In this document: positions 18,547 through 28,000 of the stretch, piece after piece
How the letters are laid out: each line of letters starts with the position of its first letter
Numbering within the stretch: position 1 is the first letter of the stretch
Source: Bacteroidales bacterium
GTDB lineage: Bacteria; Bacteroidota; Bacteroidia; Bacteroidales; UBA10428
Assembly (NCBI GenBank): GCA_016929525.1
Contig: JAFGIP010000089.1
Span: forward strand, 1-64,000
Direction of reading: 5' to 3'
DNA length: 64,000 nucleotides
Translations under genes and position numbers: made by a program
Notes under the pieces: generated by a model
The model's input: only the letters and a program-made list of their open reading frames with translations
What the model was told of the DNA's origin: nothing
Databases searched by the model: none

Positions 18547-19773
18547 CTAATCAACTGCTTTAATCCAGGCTTCGGGATTTTGCTCTGCCTGTATTTTTCT
18601 CATCATCCGGTCGGCTTCATTTTTACTTGAAAAAACATCATAACTTACGGCGTGCAGCTTTCCTATTTTGCCGAATTTTTCAGCCTTGTAACCTTTCGAT
18701 CTCAGATCAATGACAAGATTATCGGCATTTGTTTCATTACTAAATACGCCGGCAACAACGTAATATTTAGTGCCTTGAATTACAGGAGCAGGTTCTTTAG
18801 TTACGGGCTTCTGTGATACTTCTTGAATTGCTTCTGGTTTGTCAATATCTGATTCAATATCCTGTTCTGGTAATTCTTGTTCATCATGTAACGGTTCGGG
18901 ACTAAGAATTTCTGTCTCATTTCGGTTCTTTTTAAATATTCCGGCAAGTTCTTCACTTTTAATAAAATAGGTTACAATCAATCCATTTACTACAATAATG
19001 ACAATTAACCAGATTATAATATTTCTTTTTCGGTTTGACCGTGTTGGTTCTGTATATCTAAACTGTGAGTCTGTAGATGTAATTTCACTCACTGGTTTAT
19101 TAACTGTTTCTTCTTTCTTTGGTTGTTCTTCAGCTAACGGTTGAGTAACAGGTTCTTTTTTTTCTTCAGCAGGTTTTTCATTAGGTCTTATCTCTTCTTT
19201 TTCTTTTGTTTCAGGAACAACAGGCTCTCTCCTTCCGGTTTCTTCAAAATCTTTACTTAGTTCAATTTCTTTAGATTTGCCAACAACTTCTTTGCTTTTT
19301 GCAGCTTTTTCATTCACAGTGATAACCTTTTTTTCTTCTTTTTTAATTTCAGGTGCGGAAGTTTCTTTTTCAGGTTCCGACTTTTTAATTTTCTGATCAG
19401 TTTTCTTTGTTTCCTGTGTAGTTTTTTTCTGCTGAGGTTCAGATTTAGGTTGAACAGCTTCGGTACTTGATTCCAGAGAAATCTTTCCGGTTGAACTTTT
19501 TACCAGGGTTCCCAAGCCACTGAGAACATACTTTTCACCCTTATTCAGTGTTTCTTTAACAACTGTAACAAAATCATCCAGCTCTTTTTTTGCTGCATCG
19601 CGGTTAATTTCATTCTTCTTTGAAATGGCACCAACAAGCATACCATCGTTATATTGAAGGAATTCATTAAAAACAACAGTAAACGGTTTTCTTTGTTTAA
19701 CAATCAAAGCGCCGAATTCGGGAATAATTACCCGATTGTTTTTTTCCAGAATATCAAGAATATATTCTTCCAT
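18547..19773 (-). CDS. HU-CCDC81 and SPOR domain protein
   Basis: A 408-residue membrane protein of a type typical of Bacteroidota. Residues of about 1-100 form an HU-like (CCDC81-type) domain (N-N-R-V-I-I-P-E-F-G-A-L-I-V). A long Lys/Glu/Pro-rich disordered linker follows (about 105-245). One membrane helix lies at about 252-273, and the last 75 residues are a SPOR domain (Y-Y-V-V-A-G-V-F-S), which binds denuded glycan strands of peptidoglycan. The HU-like part is cytoplasmic and the SPOR part periplasmic, so the protein may link the septum to a cytoplasmic partner or DNA. The function is inferred from domains. Confidence 0.88.
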   Translation of the reverse strand: MEEYILDILEKNNRVIIPEFGALIVKQRKPFTVVFNEFLQYNDGMLVGAISKKNEINRDAAKKELDDFVTVVKETLNKGEKYVLSGLGTLVKSSTGKISLESSTEAVQPKSEPQQKKTTQETKKTDQKIKKSEPEKETSAPEIKKEEKKVITVNEKAAKSKEVVGKSKEIELSKDFEETGRREPVVPETKEKEEIRPNEKPAEEKKEPVTQPLAEEQPKKEETVNKPVSEITSTDSQFRYTEPTRSNRKRNIIIWLIVIIVVNGLIVTYFIKSEELAGIFKKNRNETEILSPEPLHDEQELPEQDIESDIDKPEAIQEVSQKPVTKEPAPVIQGTKYYVVAGVFSNETNADNLVIDLRSKGYKAEKFGKIGKLHAVSYDVFSSKNEADRMMRKIQAEQNPEAWIKAVD

Positions 19774-19883
19774 AACGAAATATTTTGACTTAATTTTATA
19801 CTGTTGGCTAAGTTAATAAAAACCTATTCTATCGTCCATTGAAATTTTAACAATTAATTGTCAAGTACTTTTTTATAAAAACG

Positions 19884-19913
19884 TTTGGTTTTTTAATGAA
19901 ATTACTTTCTTTG
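19884..19913 (+). promoter_or_regulatory. Bacteroidota-type promoter for the polyphosphate glucokinase gene
   Basis: TTTG (-33), an 18-base spacer and TTTCTTTG, which matches TAnnTTTG at all but one position. The predicted start near 19920 gives a leader of about 20 bases before the ATG at 19942. Confidence 0.55.
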
Positions 19914-19941
19914 TCATTTTATTTCAGAAAATTGTATTAAA

Positions 19942-20712
19942 ATGAAGTTTAGGTATATTCTGGGGATTGATTTTGGGGGTTCGGGAATAAAAGGAGCTCC
20001 TGTTGATACAAAAAACGGGAAATTAATAGAAGCGCGATTCAGAATACCAACTCCTATTCCGGCAGCGCCAGATGATGTTTCAGAAGTCATAAGACAAATA
20101 GTTAAACATTTTAAGTGGGAAGGTCCTTTAGGTGTTACTTTTCCTGCGGTGGTTCAGAATGGTGTTGTTAAAACTGCATCGAATATCGATAAGAGTTGGA
20201 TCGGTAAAAATGCCGCCAATCTGATAGGTAATGTTACCGGGTTGCCGGTATTTATTGTCAACGATGCCGATGCAGCAGGTTTGGCCGAAATGAAGTTTGG
20301 AGCGGGGAAGAAGTCGAAAGGTTCTGTGATACTTATTACGGTCGGTACAGGTTTAGGCACAGTGTTGTTTACACGTGGGAAACTTGTTCCAAATACTGAA
20401 TTAGGGCATATTTATTTGAAGAATGGTTTGGAAGCGGAGTCTTTTACTTCAGATGCCATAAGAAAAAAAGAAGGATTGGAATGGGATGAATGGGCAAGAA
20501 GATTCAATATGTACCTTCAGGAAATAGAAAAATTATTGTGGCCCGAAAAGATAATAATTGGTGGGGGAATAAGTAAAAAACAGGAAAAGTTTATTGACTT
20601 TATAACAATTGAATCGGAGATTGTAATGGCTAAAACCCGCAATGAAGCCGGAATTATTGGAGCAGCATTAGCTGCACGTTATAACCGTAATTTACTTAAG
20701 GAAATGATTTAG
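19942..20712 (+). CDS. ppgK: polyphosphate glucokinase (ROK family)
   Basis: A 256-residue ROK-family sugar kinase of the polyphosphate-glucose phosphotransferase type, which makes glucose 6-phosphate using inorganic polyphosphate and often also ATP. The phosphate-binding loop is at residues 8-18 (G-I-D-F-G-G-S-G-I-K-G). The catalytic aspartate is Asp108 in V-N-D-A-D-A-A-G. G-T-G-L-G-T is at 135-140, and G-L-E-A-E-S replaces the zinc cysteine cluster of other ROK proteins, as is usual in this subgroup. Length fits the family. The polyphosphate kinase gene lies about 14 kb downstream. Confidence 0.9.
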   Translation: MKFRYILGIDFGGSGIKGAPVDTKNGKLIEARFRIPTPIPAAPDDVSEVIRQIVKHFKWEGPLGVTFPAVVQNGVVKTASNIDKSWIGKNAANLIGNVTGLPVFIVNDADAAGLAEMKFGAGKKSKGSVILITVGTGLGTVLFTRGKLVPNTELGHIYLKNGLEAESFTSDAIRKKEGLEWDEWARRFNMYLQEIEKLLWPEKIIIGGGISKKQEKFIDFITIESEIVMAKTRNEAGIIGAALAARYNRNLLKEMI

Positions 20713-20719
20713 ATGGTTT

Positions 20720-21337
20720 TTATTTGCTTTCGAAGGGAGTCCTATTAATGATTGAACGACCCAGAGTTACCTCATCAGTATATTCAAGCTCGTCACCAAA
20801 AGATACACCACGGGCAATAACTGATAACTTTATATTAAAATCTTTCAACTTTTTATATAAATAGAAATTAGTTGTATCTCCCTCCATTGTTGCACTTAAT
20901 GCCAGAATGATTTCTTTCACCGAACCTACCTTAACTCGCTTTATTAAGGAGCCTATTTCCAAATCGATTGGACTAATACCTTCCATTGGTGAGATAATTC
21001 CACCCAGTACATGAAACAGACCTTTATACTGGTGAGTTTGCTCAATGGCCATTACATCCTTAACATTCTCAACAACACATATTATTGATTTATCACGGTT
21101 TTTAGAAGCACAAATGTCACATGTTTTACTATCGGAAATATTATGACAGGTTTGGCAAAACTGAATGTTTTCAATAAAGTCATTAATAATTGTTCCGAAA
21201 CTTAAGGCTTCTTCCTTTTTTAATCGTAACAGGAATAATGCTAATCGAAGAGCTGTGCGCTCACCGATACCCGGCAGTTTAGCAAACTGCTCAACTGCAT
21301 CTGACAGATATTTTGAAGGGTACTTATCTTTAAGCAT
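20720..21337 (-). CDS. recR: recombination mediator RecR
   Basis: RecR, 205 residues from the chosen start, acts with RecO (and RecF) to load RecA on gapped DNA. A helix-hairpin-helix (L-P-G-I-G-E-R-T-A), a four-cysteine zinc finger (C-Q-T-C then C-D-I-C) and a Toprim domain (V-V-E-N-V-K-D, then G-G-I-I-S-P-M-E-G) occur in the expected order. The frame is open to 21370, but homologs begin near the L-K-D-K-Y-P-S segment. A -7 box lies inside the extension at 21343-21350, so the ATG at 21337 is preferred. It converges on ppgK with only seven bases between. Confidence 0.95.
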   Translation of the reverse strand: MLKDKYPSKYLSDAVEQFAKLPGIGERTALRLALFLLRLKKEEALSFGTIINDFIENIQFCQTCHNISDSKTCDICASKNRDKSIICVVENVKDVMAIEQTHQYKGLFHVLGGIISPMEGISPIDLEIGSLIKRVKVGSVKEIILALSATMEGDTTNFYLYKKLKDFNIKLSVIARGVSFGDELEYTDEVTLGRSIINRTPFESK

Positions 21338-21342
21338 AGATA

Positions 21343-21350
21343 CAAACTTA
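21343..21350 (-). promoter_or_regulatory. -7 box for recR, close to the start codon
   Basis: Read on the - strand this is TAAGTTTG, an exact match to TAnnTTTG. Only five bases separate it from the recR ATG at 21337, so the transcript would be leaderless or nearly so. The -33 element is poor (TGTG at 17 bases). Confidence 0.45.
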
Positions 21351-21444
21351 AGAAAATATGAATTAGACACATTTTTATTATGAGATCATATTTTTTAATA
21401 ATACACGAAAAGGAACTATCCTTGTATTTGTTTCAGTTAAAGTT

Positions 21445-22923
21445 ATGAATCCGTATAAAATTCTTTTAGTAATTCTGGCCTATTTTTCAGTTTTACTGCT
21501 GATCAGTATTATTACATCACGTAAGGCAGACAGCCGCAGTTTTTTCATAGGAAACCGGCAATCGGAGTGGTATCTTGTTGCCATTGGAATGATAGGTGCT
21601 TCGTTATCAGGTATAACTTTTATTTCAGTTCCCGGATGGGTAATTACCAGTAAGTTCTACTACATGCAGATGGTGCTTGGATATTTGCTGGGTTACGCAG
21701 CTATCGTTTATATATTGCTGCCATTATATTACAGACTTAATTTAACTTCAATCTATACATATCTTAACGACAGATTTGGGAGAATATCCTATAAAACCGG
21801 AGCGGTATTTTTTCTGATTTCAAGAATTATAGGGGCATCATTCCGATTATACATTGTGGCTAGTGTATTACAGGTTTCTGTATTTGATAAATTACAGGTC
21901 CCTTTCGTTTTGACTATTTGTTTAACCCTGGCATTTATTTATGTATACACATTTAGGGGCGGTATAAAAACCATTGTGTGGACTGATACCCTGCAGACTC
22001 TGTTTATGCTTGCTGCAGTTACCGGAACAATAATTTTCATAGCCAGGTCTTTAGATTTCAATTTTAGTGCTATGGTATCGGCTATTTCAAGTGATGAGCA
22101 TAGTGCAATATTTAATTTTACTGAATGGAAAAAAGCAAACTTTTTCGTAAAACAATTCTTAAGCGGGGCTTTTATTACGATCGTCATGACCGGCTTAGAT
22201 CAGGATATGATGCAAAAAAACCTTAGCTGCCGGAGTTTAGAAGATGCTCAGAAAAATATGAGATGGTATAGTTTGATGCTGGTGCCCGTTAATCTGTTAT
22301 TTCTTTCACTGGGGATATTGCTCATTATTTATGCCTCAGTCAATGCAGTTCCGATTCCTGAAAAATCAGACGATCTTTACCCTGTGCTTGCAACAGGCGG
22401 ATATTTACCAATATGGGTTGGCTTGATTTTTATATTAGGGCTTATTGCTGCAGCTTATTCAAGTGCAGATTCGGCGTTGACTGCCCTTACAACTTCAGTG
22501 ACCATCGATATTTTTGAAGCCACAGATTTACCGGAAAAAAAAATTAAAAAACTTCGATGGAAAGTACACATTACAATGTCTCTGATATTGGGGTTAGTGA
22601 TTTTTATCTTCAGACTGGTTAGCAATGAGGCAGTAATAAGTTCTCTTTTTAAGGCTGCAGGATATACTTATGGGCCATTATTAGGGCTTTTTGCATTTGG
22701 TCTTTTTACACGATGGAGTATTAAAGATAAGTGGGTTCCGTTAGTTGCAATTCTGGCACCACTGTTTTCATATCTTATAAAAATATTTCTTGAAACAAAT
22801 ATCAATACTTATAAAGCCGGTTATGAAATTCTTGTGGTAAACGGATTTATTACTTTTATTGGTTTACTTATTTTAATTAATGAAAAAAAATTAAGTAAAA
22901 CTGATGGTTTAAAAAAAGGATAA
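21445..22923 (+). CDS. sodium:solute symporter
   Basis: A 492-residue inner membrane transporter of the solute/sodium symporter family (SSS), with about 13 hydrophobic helices. Helices 1-2 carry the family pattern (S-R-K-A-D-S-R-S-F-F-I-G-N-R, then W-Y-L-V-A-I-G-M-I-G-A-S-L-S-G). Y-S-S-A-D-S-A-L-T-A-L near residue 340 is the typical helix 8 segment near the sodium site. The substrate is unknown; sugars, amino acids and organic acids are all possible. It is divergent from recR across a 107-bp gap. Confidence 0.9.
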   Translation: MNPYKILLVILAYFSVLLLISIITSRKADSRSFFIGNRQSEWYLVAIGMIGASLSGITFISVPGWVITSKFYYMQMVLGYLLGYAAIVYILLPLYYRLNLTSIYTYLNDRFGRISYKTGAVFFLISRIIGASFRLYIVASVLQVSVFDKLQVPFVLTICLTLAFIYVYTFRGGIKTIVWTDTLQTLFMLAAVTGTIIFIARSLDFNFSAMVSAISSDEHSAIFNFTEWKKANFFVKQFLSGAFITIVMTGLDQDMMQKNLSCRSLEDAQKNMRWYSLMLVPVNLLFLSLGILLIIYASVNAVPIPEKSDDLYPVLATGGYLPIWVGLIFILGLIAAAYSSADSALTALTTSVTIDIFEATDLPEKKIKKLRWKVHITMSLILGLVIFIFRLVSNEAVISSLFKAAGYTYGPLLGLFAFGLFTRWSIKDKWVPLVAILAPLFSYLIKIFLETNINTYKAGYEILVVNGFITFIGLLILINEKKLSKTDGLKKG

Positions 22924-23017
22924 ATTGTGCAACCTTCACATTATTTTGAATAAAATTGTGTGATTAAATTTTCTTATCTTGGCGTTCATTCATTTATAAT
23001 TGAATTACATAACTACT

Positions 23018-24337
23018 ATGGATAATTTAAATGTTGCAATACTGGGTTGCGGAACTGTTGGTGGCGGAGTAGCCAGAATTCTGTTGGATATGCAGGATGA
23101 GTTAACCACCAGAGCAGGAAAACATATCAGATTAGTAAAAATCGTTGAGTTATCCCCGGAAATTTCTGCAAAACGATTTAATATTCCGCTAGACCTTTTT
23201 TGCGGAAAAGGAAGTGAATTATCTAAAGAAGAAAGTAATAATTACATAAGAGAAATTATACAATCAGATGAAATTGATCTGATTGTTGAAACCATTGGCG
23301 GGAGTAATGATTTCGTTGAACAACTTGCAATTGATATTTGTAAATCAGGTAAACACCTGATAACGGCAAATAAAGCATTATTAGCTGAAAGGGGAGATAA
23401 AATTTTTGGAGCTGCAAAGGAATCAGGTTCATTTATTGGTTATGAGGCAGCGGTCTGTGGTGCAATACCTGTTATCAAAACCATTAAAGAAAGTTTTACC
23501 GGCGATCGTATCAGAACTATATCCGGAATTATGAACGGAACCAGTAATTATATCCTGTCAATGATGCATAATGAGCGTATGGAATTTAAAGATGCACTCA
23601 AACTTGCTCAGGAAAATGGTTATGCCGAATCGGACCCGACACTCGATATTAATGGATATGATGCAGGACATAAACTTGTAATATTAATTCGTCTGGCATT
23701 TGGAGTTAACCTGCCGATGTATAAAATACCGATTCAGGGCATAGAAAATATTCAGAAAGAAGATATTGAATTTGCGGAAGAGATAGGTGCGAAAATCAAA
23801 CTCATCTGTTTCGCCCATAAGATTGACGGTAAGATATATGCAACAGTTTGTCCCATGATGGTTAAGAACAGTAATTTTCTTGCTGAAGTCAACGGTGCAA
23901 CAAATGCAGTAAAATTTATCAATGAATATTCGGGTAAGCACATTTTGGTTGGAGCCGGAGCAGGATCATCAGAAACAGCAAGTTCTATAGTTGCAGATAT
24001 AGTATTTGGGGCTAAACATCAGGGAAAATTAGAAAGTGAGATTAACAGCAACGAAATAGAATTTACAGACGCAAAACATTACCAGTTACCCTATATCATT
24101 ACCTTTGAAACGGGTGACATACCTGGCATAACCGGCCTGGTTACCACATCGATAGGACATCAAAATATTAATATTGATACAGTAAGCCATAACAGGCATA
24201 AAAGAAACTGTGCAACATTCTTTATTGCAACTATGCCCTGCACCTTGCAGCAAGTTGAAGATGCAATTCAGGAAATAAGGAAATCAAATCCTGAAATTCT
24301 CCTGAGTATACCTAAGATTATTCCTATACTGAACTAG
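23018..24337 (+). CDS. hom: homoserine dehydrogenase with ACT domain
   Basis: A 439-residue monofunctional homoserine dehydrogenase, which reduces aspartate semialdehyde to homoserine for threonine and methionine synthesis. An N-terminal NAD(P)-binding fold (G-C-G-T-V-G-G-G, about residues 9-16) leads to the catalytic domain (G-I-M-N-G-T-S-N-Y, then D-P-T-L-D-I-N-G-Y-D-A). A C-terminal ACT domain (G-D-I-P-G-I-T-G-L) probably senses an amino acid end product. A TTG at 23000 is in frame, but the ATG at 23018 places the Rossmann motif at the usual distance. Many Bacteroidota use an aspartokinase fusion instead. Confidence 0.95.
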   Translation: MDNLNVAILGCGTVGGGVARILLDMQDELTTRAGKHIRLVKIVELSPEISAKRFNIPLDLFCGKGSELSKEESNNYIREIIQSDEIDLIVETIGGSNDFVEQLAIDICKSGKHLITANKALLAERGDKIFGAAKESGSFIGYEAAVCGAIPVIKTIKESFTGDRIRTISGIMNGTSNYILSMMHNERMEFKDALKLAQENGYAESDPTLDINGYDAGHKLVILIRLAFGVNLPMYKIPIQGIENIQKEDIEFAEEIGAKIKLICFAHKIDGKIYATVCPMMVKNSNFLAEVNGATNAVKFINEYSGKHILVGAGAGSSETASSIVADIVFGAKHQGKLESEINSNEIEFTDAKHYQLPYIITFETGDIPGITGLVTTSIGHQNINIDTVSHNRHKRNCATFFIATMPCTLQQVEDAIQEIRKSNPEILLSIPKIIPILN

Positions 24338-24365
24338 GTGACAAATAAATTCCGAACAGTATACT

Positions 24366-24379
24366 ATTCTGATCAGAAT
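24366..24379. repeat. 14-bp perfect palindrome downstream of hom
   Basis: ATTCTGATCAGAAT is a perfect palindrome 28 bases after the hom stop. It could be a protein-binding site or part of a 3' structure. No T-tract follows. It is a sequence observation only. Confidence 0.4.
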
Positions 24380-24402
24380 TTATTAAATAACATTTTAAAT
24401 TT

Positions 24403-24435
24403 TCAATCGCAAAAGTATGTTTCAGATGCGATTGA
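24403..24435. repeat. 9-bp inverted repeat between hom and the DUF2934 gene
   Basis: TCAATCGCA and TGCGATTGA are perfect inverted arms around a 15-base loop, between the convergent hom and DUF2934 genes. No T-tract flanks it, so it is a possible transcript-end hairpin rather than a clear intrinsic terminator. Confidence 0.4.
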
Positions 24436-24473
24436 ACTATATAACTGCTGTACTGTAAATTATAACCACAGAA

Positions 24474-24683
24474 TTATTTAACTCCGTTTAATTGTTTTTC
24501 GGCTTCCAGCCAGTCTGATAATTCATCTCCGTGCTTTCCTGAGTTTAGTCTTTCCAGATAGATTTCTTCAGCTTTACGTCTAATAGTTTCAGCACTGATT
24601 TTTGCTTTTTTTGCAACTGGTTTTTTTGCACTTGCCGAAGCACTTTTTGCAGTTGTCTTTTTTGTCGATGCTTTTGTTGCCAT
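24474..24683 (-). CDS. small basic protein with DUF2934-like C-terminus
   Basis: A 69-residue protein. The first 30 residues are almost entirely Lys, Ala, Ser and Thr, like a histone H1 tail. The rest (about residues 31-65: I-R-R-K-A-E-E-I-Y-L-E-R, then D-W-L-E-A-E-K-Q-L) resembles DUF2934. The tail suggests nucleic acid binding, but the function is not established. A second small basic protein is encoded 29 bases upstream on the same strand, so the two may form an operon. Confidence 0.7.
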   Translation of the reverse strand: MATKASTKKTTAKSASASAKKPVAKKAKISAETIRRKAEEIYLERLNSGKHGDELSDWLEAEKQLNGVK

Positions 24684-24712
24684 CTAAATTTAATTAATAG
24701 GTTGAATTTTAG

Positions 24713-24853
24713 TTATTCTTCGTAATACTCATCTTCTTCAATGAGCCCGGATTTTGCTTTGCTCCTGAAAGAGCCCTTAGCCTTTTTATTATCCGTTTTA
24801 ACTCTGCGTATTTTATCTTCCTTAGTGTGTTTTTTAAATGTTCGTCCCATCAT
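24713..24853 (-). CDS. 46-residue basic protein, function unknown
   Basis: A small frame from an ATG-ATG pair, encoding 46 residues. The first 35 are strongly basic (R-T-F-K-K-H-T-K-E-D-K-I-R-R) and the tail is acidic (E-E-D-E-Y-Y-E-E). Segregation of charge and the neighbouring basic DUF2934 protein argue for a real gene, perhaps one that binds nucleic acid or ribosomes. I do not recognise the family. The start may be either ATG (24853 or 24850). Confidence 0.55.
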   Translation of the reverse strand: MMGRTFKKHTKEDKIRRVKTDNKKAKGSFRSKAKSGLIEEDEYYEE

Positions 24854-25089
24854 TAATAAAACATGTTGGTAAAACAATATTTAAGTTAATACATTTAGTA
24901 CAAAAATGTAAATGATTTATTGTATTTTCTCTAATAGATATCAACTTTTTTGGTAATAATTAATAAAAATTTTCATGATAAAATATCCTGCCATTATGTT
25001 ATATATAATAACTGATATTGGCGTGATTTGTTTTATACTTTTTTGTTTAAGATATCGATACTCTTGAGTTTATTGTAAGATTCAAATAT

Positions 25090-28000
25090 TCAGTTGCTGG
25101 CGTGTTTGCCCTTTCTTGGTAAGCTAAAAGTAAAAATACTCCCTATATTTATTTTACTTGTAACCCAAATTCTTCCTTTGTGATCTTCGATGAATTCTTT
25201 GCATAAGACCAGTCCGAAACCTGTACTTGTTTCATAATTGGTACCCTGCCTGGTGTACTTGTTGTCAATATCAAATAACTTTGGAATTGCTTCTGCATCT
25301 ATGCCAATTCCTTCATCTTTAACTGAGACTTCAATATTATCACCTTTATCAACAAGAATAAGTTCTATATGTTTATTTTGTTCAGTAAATTTTACTGCAT
25401 TTGAAAGTAAATTACGGACTACCGTTTCAATCATTTTCATATCGGCACTTACTATGATATTATCTTTATCAGGTTGAAATGCTATTTCGATTTTCTTTGA
25501 TGTAGCCTGTGGTTCAATGTGTGAGATAACCTGTTTAATTAAATCATTTAAATTGAAATCATTGTAGTTTAGTTCAAGTACTCCGCGCTGTGAACGTGAC
25601 CACTGCAACAAGTTTTCAAGCAATGAATATACATTTTGAGATGATTCTCTGATTAACTTTATAATATTTATCTTTTTTTCGTCAGGCCACTGCTTAAATT
25701 TAATTTCAAGGAGTTCAATAAAGCCGAGGACTGAGTTAAATGGATTTTTCAGATCATGGGCAATAATGGAGAAAAACTTATCTTTCATTGCATTGGCTTC
25801 AGCCAGGCTTTCATTACTGCTTTTCAACTCTTCAGACTGTTCCTCAATTCGTTGTTGTCTTTCTTCCAGTAAAGAATTTACTTCATTCAGATTATCTGTT
25901 TGAGTCTTAAGCAAATCATTCTTATTACTTAATTCTTCGGTTCGGCTTTGAACTTGTCTTTCCAGTTCTTCATTTTGCAGGCGGATGCTTCTTGTTCTTA
26001 GATAAAAAATCAGGACAATTATTAATATTAGTATTATTACGGTAATGGCTTTGAACAAAAATGTCTTCCAAAATGGTGGTAAGATGGTCAATTTGATGAA
26101 GTCACCATCATTATTCCATATTCCATCACTGTTTGAAGCAATTACTCTGAATACGTATTCACCTCCCGGTAAATTTGTATATGTTGCCGACCGTGATTTA
26201 CCATTTGTAAAAAACCAATCTTTATCAAAGTTTTCTAACTTGTAACGATATTGGTTTTTAATCGGGTCGTTATATGAAAAGGCCGAGAATTCAAATGAAA
26301 TAGTATTTTCCCGGTAACTTAGGGTAATATGATCTGTATTGAATATTGGCTGATCGAGTATTTTTTTTTCATTTACAATGTCTCCGGGGTGTATTTCCTT
26401 ATTAAGAATTTTAAGTTTGGTAATTGCTACCTTAGGTTTTTGCAGATTTGGCTTTAGTTCAGCAGGATCAAATAAATTGAATCCATTATTTCCTCCAAAA
26501 GCAAGCATTCCGTTTTTTAGCTTAATACACGAGTTAAAAATAAACTCATTAGCCTGCAAACCATCTTTACGGGTATAGTTGGTAAATATTGATTTTTCTT
26601 GATCAAATCTGGCCAACCCTCCTTCTGTGCCAATCCAAATGTTATTTTGGTTATCTTCAACAATACCTACAACAGTATTGTTGGGTATGCCGTTCAGAAT
26701 GGTATATGTTTCAGTTTCTTTGGTGTAGGGATTGATTTTTATTAATCCGGACCCTCCTGTTCCAAGCCAGAAGGTGCCATTATTATTAATATAGAAGCAT
26801 AATAAATTATAGTTTACTTCATTTATAAACGTGTCTTTTTCTGCAATATATTTTAATAAACCTTCTGCTGACGCCAGCCAAATATTGTTTTCCTTATCTG
26901 TTCTAATAGTATTGATAGAACTAAGTGCCGCATTTTTACCTGGCAAATATTTTTTAAATACTGCATTTCTCGAATCTGATTTTAAACTTTCATTATATTC
27001 CAGAACATTTACGCAATTCCCAAAAATTGAGATCCACATATTACCATCGTTGTCTTCATGAAGAGCATATACAGACCTATAGCCAATGCTGTTCTCATTT
27101 GAAGGATCATTTTGGTATAATATATAGTTACCGTTGTCAGGATTATATTTAATTAATCCATCTGCAGTCCCGATCCAAATCCTTCCGGCTTTGTCCTGTA
27201 GTATTGATGCAACGTTATTTGTCAATCCTTTTTCTTGAAATTTAATGTATCTGAATTTGTCCGTATCCAGATCAAGAACATTAACTCCACCGCCAACTGT
27301 GCCTATCCATAGTTTATTATCGATTTCACAGAAAGAAGAAACTTCATTACTATTTAGATTATTAGTTGACTTACCTGTTTTATTATAGTGTCTAAATTTT
27401 TGTTTGTTAATATCAAAAAAACTTACACCATTGCCATAGGTCCCCAGCCAAAGTACATCAGAATTGTCAATATTAACGCACCATATTTTATTGTTGCTGA
27501 TACTGTAATAGTCAGAAGGATCATGCTCATAACGTGTTATTTTATTCTTCTGTACGTTTAATTTATTCAACCCACCTCCATAAGCTGCAATCCAAAGAAT
27601 GCCATCCTTGTCCTGTATTATATCCCGGATTGTGTTGTGTGAAAGACTATTAATATTGTTAGGATCATTTTTAAAATCAATGACTTCGTTGGTCTCAGTA
27701 TTGTAACATAATAGTCCCTGAAACCAACTGCAAAACCATATTCTACCGTTACTGTCTTCAAAAATGTTATTAATTATATAAGCTGTACTTAACAGACCAA
27801 GGTCTTTTGTTTTATACAGATTATTGAATTCTTCTTTTTCACGGTTAAAAATTGAGATACCCCCACCTTCTGATCCTACCCAAAAAGTATTTTTACTATC
27901 AATAAAAATCGTGTTAACTCTGTCACTTGTAAGGCTACCGGGATCTTCCCTATCTGATTTAAAACAATGAAATTCCCCAGTTTTTTTATTAAAACTGTTA

